This document shows positions 26,317-34,971 of a stretch of 64,000 bases of DNA, piece by piece. This stretch comes from Roseovarius aestuariivivens. GTDB taxonomy: Bacteria > Pseudomonadota > Alphaproteobacteria > Rhodobacterales > Rhodobacteraceae. The notes beneath the pieces were generated by a model. That model ran no database searches, was not told the origin of the DNA, and was given only the letters and a program-made list of their open reading frames with translations. The stretch's first letter is position 1. The number at the start of each line of letters is the position of its first letter. The DNA lies in assembly GCF_004761875.1 (NCBI RefSeq), contig NZ_SJEY01000012.1:1-64000 (forward strand), in the 5' to 3' direction. The position numbers and the translations under genes were made by a program.

Positions 26317-27204
26317 TCAGCCATGTGATCCTGACCGGGAGTCTGCCGCAGCGCGCTCACCCTCATCCAATTCATCCAGTCGGTGCTCGTTCTCTCGAGC
26401 ATATTGGGGCGTTATAGGCGGTGAAGCGGCGCTGATGGCTCTTGCAGCAGCGATCAAGTCCTCAGATGCATTGAGCTTTACATCGTCCTTGAACATTTGC
26501 AGGTGGCGCGCGACTTGTTCGAGAGCCTTGGCCCTGTCAGCAATCTTGATCTCAATTCCGTCTTTGGTCTGCTTCACGCCCTCATACAGCGGATGTGAGA
26601 GGGCCTCACGGGTGTCGGCTACCACGACATGCACGATGCCTTCACCGGCGCACTCGGGGCAGTCTGGGTTAGGATCGGCGGTCGGGTCGAACCCATAGCC
26701 GCCCGCGTCGGTGGGTATGCCGGGGATGCGCTCGCCTGCATCGAACTTCACGCCCAGCTCAACGAACTTGTCCGGATCGTCGGTGCCAAACTGGCGGCGG
26801 ATTTCCTTGTCGTAGTGTTCGCGGAACTCGCGGGCGGTCTTCCACTGGTATTCGTGGTCGACACCGTGACAGTACCGGCAGCAACGGCGCTCCACGCGGA
26901 CTAGCTCATTCACGTCAGCTGTTGCTTTTTCCCATAGGCGTAGAAGAACGTCATTGGCTTCGATTTCGAGCTGCCTCGCGCGTTCCCGGGCCAACTTGTT
27001 GATCTGCGCCTTGATGTGAGCATTGGTGAGCAGTCTGTAACCTTGCTCCTTGGCGGCTTTCTCAGCGTATCCTGCGCGGATGGCAGCCTGCGTGGCGTTT
27101 CGATCTTTAAGGTATTCGCGACAAAAAGCATCGCGCTTCCAGGTCAGCCCTGACGGTGCAAGGTTTGCCGGATTCTTGTCGCTGCTCTTCTTGCTCTTTG
27201 CCAT
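26317..27204 (-). CDS. Phage terminase small subunit with zinc-binding insert
   Basis: 295 residues. The N-terminal part (WKRDAFCREYLKDRNATQAA, then IRAGY) is the Terminase_2 helix-turn-helix that recognises the packaging site. Residues about 100-190 hold Cys/His clusters (CCRYCHG, then CPECAGEG) suggesting a zinc site, an addition seen in some siphophage small subunits. It ends with a helical C-terminus for oligomerisation. The expected large-subunit gene is missing downstream, so packaging cannot function and this is a prophage leftover. Confidence 0.8.
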   Translation of the reverse strand: MAKSKKSSDKNPANLAPSGLTWKRDAFCREYLKDRNATQAAIRAGYAEKAAKEQGYRLLTNAHIKAQINKLARERARQLEIEANDVLLRLWEKATADVNELVRVERRCCRYCHGVDHEYQWKTAREFREHYDKEIRRQFGTDDPDKFVELGVKFDAGERIPGIPTDAGGYGFDPTADPNPDCPECAGEGIVHVVVADTREALSHPLYEGVKQTKDGIEIKIADRAKALEQVARHLQMFKDDVKLNASEDLIAAARAISAASPPITPQYARENEHRLDELDEGERAAADSRSGSHG

Positions 27205-27258
27205 AAGGTGGTCCTGTTGACTGCTTCTATTCCGGGTTTGTCGTTGACGGCTTCATTA

Positions 27259-27966
27259 TCATTCTTGGGCCAGAGCCAAATATTTTGGAATCCGCGGATC
27301 TACCTTGGCGCCAGCCTGGTCTTCATCGAGCCACCGGTGCTCATTCAGAAAAGTCGCTGGATGAATATCAGTGGCTGTCGGGTTGTTTTTTCGCCAGGAG
27401 ATTGCCCACTCATAGACACGCTCAATAGCCTGAACCTTGTTTGGCTTTGAAAGGCGCTGAAACGCTTTCACGGCTTTTTGTTTGCCCTGCTTTTTGAGCG
27501 GCCACTGTTCCCAGAAGTTCGAAAAACACGGATCACCGGTACGGTGATCTTCTTTTTGACGGTTCTTGACGGTTCCTGACGGTTCGGGTGCAGCTCCTGC
27601 GGGGGGAGGGTGCAAGAGCTGCGGGGGGTCCCGCATTTCCTGCGGGGGTGCAGGATCTGCGGGGTGCATCTGTTTCGGGGGGGTATCTGCCGGGGCGTTG
27701 CTGTCCTTAGACGGATAAACGGTGAAGAGATTACAGCCTTTGGGGCCAGCATTTTCATCGACCCGCAGCTTACCGACTTCGCGAAGGTCTTTGATTGCCT
27801 TTTGCACCGTTCTCGCAGAAAATCCAGTCCGCCTCGCCAGCCTGGCTATTGAAGGATAACAGACGCCCTGATCGTTTGCATGATCAGCAAGAGATCCCAG
27901 AACGAGCTTTTCAGTCGGCGAAAGATCTTCGTCTTCCCACACCTTTGATGTAAACTTATGGCTCAT
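27259..27966 (-). CDS. Phage replication initiator-like winged-helix protein
   Basis: 235 residues. The N-terminus (SPTEKLVLGSLADHANDQG, then YPSIARLARRTGFSARTVQK) is the HTH_36 winged helix of phage replication proteins. A proline-rich linker at about 90-135 leads to a C-terminal helical domain (FWEQWPLKKQGKQKAVKAF) like DnaT/DnaD-type loaders. The stop lies 4 nt before the DnaB-like gene region ends its reading, and the pair probably acts as initiator/loader and helicase. The proline-rich linker is unusually long. Confidence 0.72.
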   Translation of the reverse strand: MSHKFTSKVWEDEDLSPTEKLVLGSLADHANDQGVCYPSIARLARRTGFSARTVQKAIKDLREVGKLRVDENAGPKGCNLFTVYPSKDSNAPADTPPKQMHPADPAPPQEMRDPPQLLHPPPAGAAPEPSGTVKNRQKEDHRTGDPCFSNFWEQWPLKKQGKQKAVKAFQRLSKPNKVQAIERVYEWAISWRKNNPTATDIHPATFLNEHRWLDEDQAGAKVDPRIPKYLALAQE

Positions 27967-27970
27967 GTCT

Positions 27971-29368
27971 TTATTCCCAAATCAGATTTAACGCGGGATT
28001 AAAGTGAAGCTTTGCCGTCCCAATCGCGCCCTGGCGCTGCTTCGCGATGATGATTTCGAGGCGGTTGCGCTGGTAGGCCAAAGCTTTTTCCCAGGCTGAG
28101 TGCGCCTCGTGATCTTTTGGATCGGGTTCATCCCGTTCGAGATAATATTCATCGCGGTAGCAGAAGAGGACGCCATCAGCGTCCTGCTCAAGCTGACCGC
28201 TTTCTCTCAAGTCTGACAACATGGGACGTTTGTCATCGCGCTGCTCAAGCGCCCGGGACAACTGCGACAGTGCGATGACCGGAATAATCAAGCCCATGGC
28301 CATGCCCTTCAAAGCAAGGCTTACGTCCGTGATCTGTTCGTAGCGCGTTGCCGCCTTCGAGCGCAAAAGCTGCGCATAATCGACGATCACGAGTGGCAGC
28401 TTGTCCCCATTCATCCGGCGCAGAGCTTGTTTGACACCGACCTGCAAGAGGCTCGTGTCTTGATACTCGCGTGGAAGGAAAGTGATGGGCAGATAAGCCA
28501 CTTCATGAGTGGCCTTCTCCAAGGCGTCACGCTGCTTTTCCGAGAAATTTCCTGAGCGCAGATTTGCGTATGATACGGCAGAAGAAGTTCCTCCTGTCGC
28601 TTCGGACAGCGCCCGCATCGCCATCGCCTCGGGTGTCATTTCAAGGCTGGCAATGACGACCGGGTGCCCAGAACGCGCGGCATTCAACCCGATGAAAAGT
28701 GCGATTGCCGTCTTGCCCATCGAGGGACGTCCGCCGAGGAGCCACATTTCCCCAGGTGCGAACCCGGGCACAAACCGATCAAGTGAGTTAATCCCCGACA
28801 TAACGCAGCGCCGCTCTTCTCCGCTATACGCGGCATGTATTTCCTTCAAGGCGCCTTCAACGGCCAGCATCATCGAGATGGGTTTGACACGGCTTTCAGC
28901 GGCAGTAAGCGTCTGAAAACGGGCTTCCATTTGCGCAGCAACATCAGATGCGCTCAAGTCGCCGTCAGCGATCCCGTCCTTGGCATCGCGCATGATTTCG
29001 AGCAGTTGGCGCTTGGCGGAAGCCTCGGCTACGATCTCGGCATACTCCCCGATTTGCGATGGAGAGATCGAATAACCTGCTAACTTGGCGAGATAGCCGA
29101 CACCACCAAGCGGCTCCATTCTTTCTTTCAGCTCTTCTGATATGCTGGCTTTGACCGTGACGGGGGAGACAAGCTTGTCTGCTTTTTCCAAGTTGCGGCA
29201 TACCCGGTAAATTTCCGCATGAACCGGTTCGAAAAAAATGTCGGCGCCGCCCGCCGACTCAACAGGTCCGCATGAGCAACCCAACAGAATCGCGCCAAGG
29301 ATCATCTGTTCCGCCTCAACGCTATGTGGCTCTACTTCTTTTTGAGCTTTGGGGGAGACCGTTTTCAT
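27971..29368 (-). CDS. dnaB-like: Phage-type replicative DNA helicase (DnaB-like)
   Basis: 465 residues. The N-terminal DnaB domain (PHSVEAEQMILGAILL) precedes a RecA-like ATPase core with Walker A GGRPSMGKTAIAL, Walker B LVIVDYAQLL, and the H4 region LSQLSRALEQRDDKRPMLSD followed by LRESGQLEQDADGVLF. It would unwind the replication fork as a hexamer. The Walker A has GRPSMGKT as in bacterial DnaB (GRPSMGKT), so it should be functional. It is part of a minus-strand operon with the upstream HTH and 72-residue genes and the downstream loader. Confidence 0.9.
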   Translation of the reverse strand: MKTVSPKAQKEVEPHSVEAEQMILGAILLGCSCGPVESAGGADIFFEPVHAEIYRVCRNLEKADKLVSPVTVKASISEELKERMEPLGGVGYLAKLAGYSISPSQIGEYAEIVAEASAKRQLLEIMRDAKDGIADGDLSASDVAAQMEARFQTLTAAESRVKPISMMLAVEGALKEIHAAYSGEERRCVMSGINSLDRFVPGFAPGEMWLLGGRPSMGKTAIALFIGLNAARSGHPVVIASLEMTPEAMAMRALSEATGGTSSAVSYANLRSGNFSEKQRDALEKATHEVAYLPITFLPREYQDTSLLQVGVKQALRRMNGDKLPLVIVDYAQLLRSKAATRYEQITDVSLALKGMAMGLIIPVIALSQLSRALEQRDDKRPMLSDLRESGQLEQDADGVLFCYRDEYYLERDEPDPKDHEAHSAWEKALAYQRNRLEIIIAKQRQGAIGTAKLHFNPALNLIWE

Positions 29369-29371
29369 TGA

Positions 29372-29590
29372 TCACCCCGACTTTTCTTTTTTGAAGTTTT
29401 CCAGTGCGTCTTTGACAACTTGGCCCAAAGGCTGGCTGATGTGTTGCCACTCGTTCGATTTTTTTCCCTCAGGTATCTCAACATCACGAGCACCTCGCGC
29501 ATTGCCGAGACGGGTGTCTGTGACGAATTTTGGATCATCGAGAGGCACGGTAGGGTTTTGTGGCATCTTAGTCATTGGAGCCACCTTCAC
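29372..29590 (-). CDS. Small hypothetical protein of the phage replication operon
   Basis: 72 residues (MKVAPMTKMPQNPTVPLDD ... NFKKEKSG), hydrophilic. Its start overlaps the end of the upstream HTH gene by 23 bp and its stop lies 3 bp before the helicase start, so translation is probably coupled. No known domain is recognised. Tight packing is the main support. Confidence 0.55.
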   Translation of the reverse strand: MKVAPMTKMPQNPTVPLDDPKFVTDTRLGNARGARDVEIPEGKKSNEWQHISQPLGQVVKDALENFKKEKSG

Positions 29591-29801
29591 CGAATGCCTG
29601 TTGTTTGCGACGATAAGCGCCTAAGAGCACGCGGGTTGTGCCGCCAACGCGAACAACCGGCCAGTGGCCGTCGCGGACGCGGCGCCACGCCGTGGACATG
29701 GAGACGTCTTCAAGAGCCGCGATTTCACTGACGCGTACAAGCGCGCTGTCCGGCAGCACTTGAATTTCACAGAGACGTTCGGTGGATACTTTCTGTCGCA
29801 T
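29568..29801 (-). CDS. Small helix-turn-helix (AlpA/excisionase-like) protein
   Basis: 77 residues. The centre (VRVSEIAALEDVSMSTAWRR, then VRDGHWPVVRVGGTTRVLL) is a MerR/excisionase-type winged helix with the usual wing. First gene of the minus-strand phage operon, so a role in excision or control of replication genes is plausible. No catalytic domain. Confidence 0.7.
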   Translation of the reverse strand: MRQKVSTERLCEIQVLPDSALVRVSEIAALEDVSMSTAWRRVRDGHWPVVRVGGTTRVLLGAYRRKQQAFGEGGSND

Positions 29802-30281
29802 GATGATGCTTCCAAAGTTTCACACCCGTCTCGTAGACGAGTGCTTTAGGTGGAAGCCACGCATCATGCAGGGCTGATACTCCCAAAATAATGTGTCATG
29901 TAGTGCAGGGCAACACCAAATATTGATCATATGTCGAAATTCTAGTTTGCTCTGTCAAATGCCAGCGCTCTGAGTTTTCCCTCAAAATATTCAAGCGAGG
30001 ATGGCTTAAACTACGGACCTGCAACCACATGCAAAGGTTCTTTGAAGGGCCCTATGTCTTGTTCTTACAAAATGAGACTGCTGCTCGTCGTGCCGAGATT
30101 TGCTTCATTTGCACGGCATGTTAGCGTCGTGGCTGAATCTCATCGCGTGGTGCAATAAGAGATATGAAGACAGGTCAAAGCATGAGCGCAGGACTCAAAT
30201 CTTCCGAAGATTGCGGGCTTATGGCTGACGTCATACGCCGTGGTTATGAGAAGCTTCTCTAAGTAGTTCGAAAGGGACTTA
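29802..30281. other. Intergenic region between phage operon and ESCO-like gene
   Basis: 480 bp between divergently transcribed genes, AT-richer than average. It should contain the promoters for both directions, but no confident -35/-10 pair is claimed. A possible 32-codon frame at 30164-30262 has no good ribosome site. Nothing else is recognised. Confidence 0.4.
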
Positions 30282-30953
30282 ATGCCTAAGAAATGCAAAC
30301 TGTGCGGTAAGAACTTTGCTTACGTGGATGATGATAAAGATGATATTAAACTTCATGAAGAAAAACATGCTCCATTGCTTGAGGCTTTGGACCCAAACCC
30401 TTCGCCAACTTTCCAGAAAGCGTTTGAAAACGATCAAAGTGTAGTTTGGATTACTGATCAGTCCGAGCCGTGGTTGCGAAAAGAGGTTCGTCTAAGGGCA
30501 GAACTGTTCCAGCGCGAATTTAACTACAACCATGTTCAATGGGAATATGATGGGTGTCCTGAGCGAAAGGGTTTAGGCTTCCTCTTTCACGATCAGAGTT
30601 TTCGCATCATAGGTGCCTGCGTTTTTCGTCCTATTTGGCAGGGTTATCAATCCAAGGGACGCAGTGAAAAAATGCGCATGGACTGGCTCTGGATTTGTAC
30701 GAGATCGCGGCGGAGTGGTGTATTGGCTCGCCAATGGGGGCTATTTAGAGAGCGTTTCGGCGTTTTTGCTTTAGAACATCCACTATCTGACGAAATGCTC
30801 AGCTTTTTGAAAACTTACTATCCAGACCATGAAGTGGCATATCGAGGAAGGACTATTCCTGTTTATAAATCCGAACAATTAGATGAGCTTAGCCGCTTAG
30901 AACGTCATGACCTCAGCCAGTATATCCCGGGCTGGGGTCAAAGCTTCAACTAA
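30282..30953 (+). CDS. ESCO-like zinc-finger acetyltransferase (bacterial)
   Basis: 223 residues with AAGGGA just upstream of the ATG. The N-terminus KKCKLCGKNFAYVDDDKDD and following LHEEKHA has Cys5, Cys8, His25 and His29. This pattern (CxxCG..Y, acidic run, HxxxH) resembles the small zinc finger of eukaryotic ESCO/Eco1 cohesin acetyltransferases. The C-terminal half resembles the ESCO GNAT fold: WLWICTRSRRSGVLARQWGL (acetyl-CoA loop R-R-x-G), then FGVFALEHPLSDEMLSFLKT like the family's AFS.PT..G..FA..Y. The role is unknown: bacteria lack cohesin, so the substrate may be a host or phage protein. It sits at the tRNA end of the island and is AT-richer than the chromosome. Confidence 0.5.
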   Translation: MPKKCKLCGKNFAYVDDDKDDIKLHEEKHAPLLEALDPNPSPTFQKAFENDQSVVWITDQSEPWLRKEVRLRAELFQREFNYNHVQWEYDGCPERKGLGFLFHDQSFRIIGACVFRPIWQGYQSKGRSEKMRMDWLWICTRSRRSGVLARQWGLFRERFGVFALEHPLSDEMLSFLKTYYPDHEVAYRGRTIPVYKSEQLDELSRLERHDLSQYIPGWGQSFN

Positions 30954-31088
30954 TGGGCGTAAGGCAGATACGCGTTCTGACATGCATTGGATAGACGGAC
31001 GTTCCACATCTTTAGAGTTATGCTTGCACCGCGCAGAATCGTGGTTCTATGACTAGAAACCGCTGAACCAAATTTCACATCTGCACCA

Positions 31089-31108
31089 AGTGTATCCATA
31101 ACTGTATC
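31089..31108 (+). promoter_or_regulatory. Arm-type-like repeats near the right attachment core
   Basis: AGTGTATC at 31089-31096 and CTGTATC at 31102-31108 echo the octamers before the integrase at the other end of the island. They lie 56-75 bp from the att core. Shared octamers at both ends fit integrase arm sites. Confidence 0.4.
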
Positions 31109-31163
31109 CGACAAGAAATCGGCGAGGAATTATTATTTAAAATCAATATTTAAGATAGGTTTT

Positions 31164-31181
31164 GTGGCGGAGACGAAGGGA
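31164..31181. repeat. Right attachment-site core within tRNA-Ser 3' end
   Basis: The 18-bp core GTGGCGGAGACGAAGGGA, overlapping the acceptor/T-arm 3' strand of tRNA-Ser; matched at 17186-17203. The tRNA gene remains intact because the element supplies an identical 3' end. Confidence 0.85.
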
Positions 31182-31254
31182 TTCGAACCCTCGAGACGGT
31201 TTCCCGTCTACTCCCTTAGCAGGGGAGCGCCTTCGACCACTCGGCCACGTCTCC
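31165..31254 (-). tRNA. tRNA-Ser(GCU)
   Basis: On the minus strand the 90-nt gene begins GGAGACGTGGCCGAGTGG, carries anticodon GCU in CCCTGCTAAGGG, has the long variable arm of serine tRNAs (GTAGACGGGAAACCGTCTC), the T-loop GGTTCGAATCC, and an encoded CCA end. The acceptor stem GGAGACG pairs with CGTCTCC. It is the integration target of the adjacent island. Confidence 0.96.
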
Positions 31255-31376
31255 GGGGACCCGTCTAATGCGACACGGCGCTCAGGACAAGGGCCGTTTT
31301 GCACTTGCCAGGGTCGCATCTCAGGGTTGCGCGCCCGACCGTCCTGCGTAAGCTTGCGTCGGGAAAAGGGTGGTCC

Positions 31377-33443
31377 ATGGTGGAAAAGGTTCTGCATGCC
31401 GGCAATATCGCCGCGACGCTTGCCGCGGTCGCCACGGCGACCGAAATCACCCTGGCCGGCGGCTCGGTGTCGGCCATCGGGGCGGCGCTCTCGGGCCATG
31501 CGCTTTTTAGGAAGCTGGACACGCCCGACAAGGTCCGCGCGCTCGAAATTGCCGAACGGGCCGACGCGCACCTGAAAGGGGACCACCTGACCCCGGATCG
31601 CCGCAAGATCCTGATCCAGATGTTTGCGGCCTTTCTGCCCTCCGATAGCGACCTCGCGACGGGCAGCATGCAGCCCGCCCCGATCGTCGCCCACATGCAG
31701 GCGCGCATCCGGGACGAGGCTCGCGACAGCGCTTATCGCACTGAAACCGCGCTGGATGACTACGCGGCACTTCTGCACGCCATCCTGCCCATAGCCCTGC
31801 AACCCGCCTCGCGCCAAGAAGCCATGCTTCAGGAACTCCTCGCACGCACCGATGATTCCGAAGGTGGCAAGCGAATGCGCGAAGAAGGCATCACCGAACG
31901 CGCCATCATCCGGCTGGCGCAACGCGTGGCTCAGGACACCGATGATCTGGCGGCGGCGTGGCGCGAACTCCAGAACGCGATGTACATCGCCGTGCGGTTG
32001 CAGCGCGAGGGGCAGGTCACCTCGAACTAGGGCGGCTTCGTGGATCAAGTCCTCGCCCGCATGGCTGAACTGGCGCGCGAGGGCGACTATGCCCTTGCGG
32101 GCGAGGAAATCGACGCCGCGCTGGCCGAGGAGGACGCCGCGCATACCGCACGCAAGATCCGCCTACTCGACAGCGGTATCGAGGCCGCGCTGCTCGACGA
32201 CAACACTGCCCGCGCCGCTGATCTGCTGATCCGCAAGGCGGATCTGGAGGCAGGCGGGAAAGCGGCTCTGGAAGATCTGAGAATGCTGTTCTTTGCTTAA
32301 TATGAGAAGGGCCATGATCGAGGACTAAAGCAGCCACTGGAACTTGCCGTCGACTTAGCCCGAATTCTTCACGAACGCGCCGAAACGCGGGAGCAACGTG
32401 GTGCGCTTCTGAATGACCTCGGCATATCGCTGGCGATATTAGGAAAACGAGGGGCCAATCCTGCGCGCCTCGAGGCAGCTGTCGCGGCTCATAGAAACGC
32501 TTTGTTGGAGCTGACGCGCGACCGTTCGCCACTGGACTGGGTCAAGGTGAAGATGAACCTTGGCATTGCGCTCAGTATCCTCGGTCAGCGGGATGCCGAC
32601 AATGTCCGACTCGAAGCAGCGGTTGCAGCCTTCGAGCTTGCTTTGCAGGAGCGGACGCGCGATCGCGCGCCTCTGGACTGGGCGAACGCACAGACGAATT
32701 TGGGGAACGCTCTTCAAGCTCTCGGAATAAGGGAGGCTGATACCTCCCGGCTAAGGGCAGCTATTGAAGCCCACGAAAACGCGTTGCAAGTGCAAACTCG
32801 TGAGCGCGCTCCTTTGGACTGGGCGAGCACGCAAATGAATCTAGGGGGTACGCTTCGGTCTCTCGCTGAGCGAGAGTTCGACAGCTTAACACTGAAGCAA
32901 GCGATCGGATGCTTCGAGAATTGCCTGCAAGTAATCACTCGTGAGCGAGCACCGCTGGACTGGGCTGGAGCGCAAATCAACCTAGGGACCGCGCTTCAAA
33001 CTCTTGGCGCACGGGAGGCTGGCACTGCCCGGCTGAGGGCGGCTGTGGCGGCCTTTGAGCATGCCTTGCAGGAGCTTACCCGCGATCGAACACCTTTGGA
33101 CTGGGCCTTGACCCATATGAGCCGAAGCGTGGCGCTGCGGATCCTCGGGGAGCGTGAGAACGACATTACGTGGCTGGAGGCGGCGATTAAAGCCTATCTT
33201 GCGGCCTTGCAGGTTTACACTCGCGAGCGGATGCCGCTCGATTGGGCCAAGGTTCAAGGTGGACTCTGCTACGTCGATCTCGCATTTTTCGATCTGACGA
33301 AGAACCCGGGCCATCTCGACCGCGCCATGGCCAATGTTGAGGCCGCCGAAGCGGTGTTCACGAAGGCGGGCGCGACGCAGTACTTCGCCCAGGCCGATTC
33401 CCAGATCGCAGGAATCGAGGCGCGCCGCGCCGGTCCGTCCTGA
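31377..33443 (+). pseudogene. TPR-repeat protein interrupted by two in-frame stop codons
   Basis: A single frame from the ATG at 31377 (MVEKVLHAGNIAATLAAVA, AAGGG upstream) reads to 33443 with only two interruptions: TAG at 32028-32030 and TAA at 32298-32300. Coding sense is continuous on both sides of each. The N-terminal 215 residues carry a hydrophobic segment and helical region. From about 32340 onward come repeats of about 55 residues with the signature DRAPLDWA..Q.NLG.AL..LG.RE (TPR-like). No frameshift is needed, so both changes are likely single C-to-T events in Gln codons (CAG, CAA). Either a recent pseudogene or an unusual readthrough. It is next to the island's target tRNA. Confidence 0.75.
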
Positions 33444-33512
33444 CGCCCTTGCGCGCCTTGCAAAATTTCCGCATAACTCACGAAACTGGGAAATAATGCA
33501 AAGTAACGCAAG

Positions 33513-34220
33513 ATGTCCGACCTTTCCGAGGCTGTCTCTCTCGCTCTCACGCTCGTCCTCACCTTCGATTCGGACCTGATCGAGATCGTCGCGCTCTCCC
33601 TGCGCGTCAGCCTCAGCGCGGTTCTTCTCGCCTGTCTCATCGGCCTGCCTCTTGGCGCCTTTCTCGCCATCACCCGTTTTCCCGGGCGCGGCGTGGCGCT
33701 CACGTTCCTCAACGCGCTCATGGGCCTGCCGCCCGTCGTCGTGGGCCTCATCGTTTACCTGCATCTCTCCCGCGCCGGCCCTTTGGGCTTTCTCGGTCTC
33801 CTCTACACCCCCGCCGCCATGATCATCGCGCAGACGATCCTCATCACCCCCATCGTCGCGGCGCTCTCGCGGCAGGTGCTCGAAGACCTCCACCTTGAGT
33901 ATGCCGACCAGTTCCGCTCTTTCGCGCTGACCCGCGCCCAGACCATGCGGGCGCTCATCTGGGACGCGCGCTATTCGCTGCTGACCGTCGCCCTGGCGGG
34001 GTTCGGCCGCGCCGTGGCCGAGGTTGGCGCGGTGATGATCGTGGGCGGCAATATCGATCATCTGACGCGCGTCATGACAACCGCCATCGCGCTCGAGACC
34101 TCGCGCGGGGAACTGGCCCTGGCCATGGCGCTGGGCGTGGTGCTCATGGTGCTGGCGCTGGGGGTCAACGCGGCCGTCCACGGGGTGCGCGCCACCGCGG
34201 CGCGGCAGGCCCATGCGTGA
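33513..34220 (+). CDS. tupB: Tungstate ABC transporter permease
   Basis: 235 residues with about five or six membrane segments and the permease EAA-type loop (EVGAVMIVGGNI; LTRVMTTAIALETSRGE). First gene of a tupB-tupC-tupA-regulator cluster. The order differs from the usual tupABC, but the substrate-binding protein downstream identifies the system. Tungsten supports enzymes such as formate dehydrogenases. A short inverted sequence ATTTCC/GGAAAT lies upstream at about 33465-33495 and may be the regulatory site. Confidence 0.88.
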   Translation: MSDLSEAVSLALTLVLTFDSDLIEIVALSLRVSLSAVLLACLIGLPLGAFLAITRFPGRGVALTFLNALMGLPPVVVGLIVYLHLSRAGPLGFLGLLYTPAAMIIAQTILITPIVAALSRQVLEDLHLEYADQFRSFALTRAQTMRALIWDARYSLLTVALAGFGRAVAEVGAVMIVGGNIDHLTRVMTTAIALETSRGELALAMALGVVLMVLALGVNAAVHGVRATAARQAHA

Positions 34221-34953
34221 CATGACCGATAGCGCCCTCACCCACGCGCCGGGCATGAGCCTGCGGGTCCGCGATCTGTCGCATCGCGCGGGCGCGCGCC
34301 GCCTGCTCGACGCGATTTCCCTGTCGCTGAAGCCTGCAGGCGTGACCGTCATCATGGGCCCCAACGGCGCGGGCAAAAGCCTTTTCCTGCGCCTCGTCCA
34401 TGGCCTTGCCACGCCAACAGCGGGCCAGATCAGCTGGGGCGGCGCCTTGCTCAGCCCCGCGCTCACCCGGCGCCAGTCGCTTGTCTTTCAGAACCCAGTG
34501 CTGTTGCGCCGCTCGGTTGCGGCCAACGTGGATTTCATCCTGCGCGCGCGGGGCCGATCCGACCCCGCCAAGCGCGACGCCGCTCTCGCGCGCGTCGGCC
34601 TGAGCGACGAGGCCCACCACCCCGCCCGCCGCCTCTCTGGCGGCCAGCAACAGCGCCTCGCGCTGGCCCGCGCTCTGGTGACCGAGCCCGAGGCGCTCCT
34701 TCTCGATGAGCCCACGGCCAGCCTCGACCCGGCCTCGGTCCTGATGATCGAGCGCATCGTCGCAGACACGGCCGCGCAGGGCACCAAGATCGTCTTCGTG
34801 ACTCACGATATCGGACAGGCCCGCCGCCTTGCCGATGACGTTGTGTTTCTCCATGCCGGGCAGCTCGCCGAATACAGCCCCGCCGCCCGTTTTTTCGACG
34901 CCCCCCGCAGCGAGGCCGCACAGGCCTATCTGCAGGGCCGCCTGCTGATCTGA
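34213..34953 (+). CDS. tupC: Tungstate ABC transporter ATP-binding protein
   Basis: 246 residues, overlapping tupB by 8 bp. Walker A GPNGAGKS, Q-loop LVFQNPVLL, ABC signature LSGGQQQRLALARAL, Walker B EALLLDEPTASLD and switch His in VFVTHD are all present. It energises tungstate import with TupB. The ATG at 34213 is the first start; MTDSALTH three codons later is an alternative. Confidence 0.92.
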   Translation: MRDMTDSALTHAPGMSLRVRDLSHRAGARRLLDAISLSLKPAGVTVIMGPNGAGKSLFLRLVHGLATPTAGQISWGGALLSPALTRRQSLVFQNPVLLRRSVAANVDFILRARGRSDPAKRDAALARVGLSDEAHHPARRLSGGQQQRLALARALVTEPEALLLDEPTASLDPASVLMIERIVADTAAQGTKIVFVTHDIGQARRLADDVVFLHAGQLAEYSPAARFFDAPRSEAAQAYLQGRLLI

Positions 34954-34971
34954 CAGAAAGAAGGACATCGG

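Larger units (their letters stand above)
17186..31181. mobile_element. 14-kb genomic island integrated at tRNA-Ser(GCU)
   Basis: An 18-bp sequence, GTGGCGGAGACGAAGGGA, occurs at 17186-17203 and again at 31164-31181. At the second site it covers the 3' end of the intact tRNA-Ser gene. A P4-type tyrosine integrase starts 149 bp inside the left copy. This is the standard architecture of an integrative element using a tRNA 3' end as attB. Cargo in order: integrase, IS6 scrap, giant Hcp/SdrD protein, IS3 scrap, IS6-bracketed VPLPA-CTERM gene, flavin oxidoreductase, prophage terminase/replication remnant, ESCO-like protein. Degenerate IS and phage pieces suggest an old element, although the integrase reads intact. 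Confidence 0.85.

Noticed and set aside
30164..30262. 32-codon frame between the phage operon and the ESCO-like gene
   Set aside because: Weak ribosome site and no recognisable sequence; could be chance in AT-rich DNA.
32502..33443. Regular repeats of about 165 bp, considered as a tandem DNA or CRISPR-like array
   Set aside because: The repeats are imperfect, in frame and encode a TPR-like motif (PLDWA..Q.NLG), so they are protein repeats. No CRISPR array was seen in the window.
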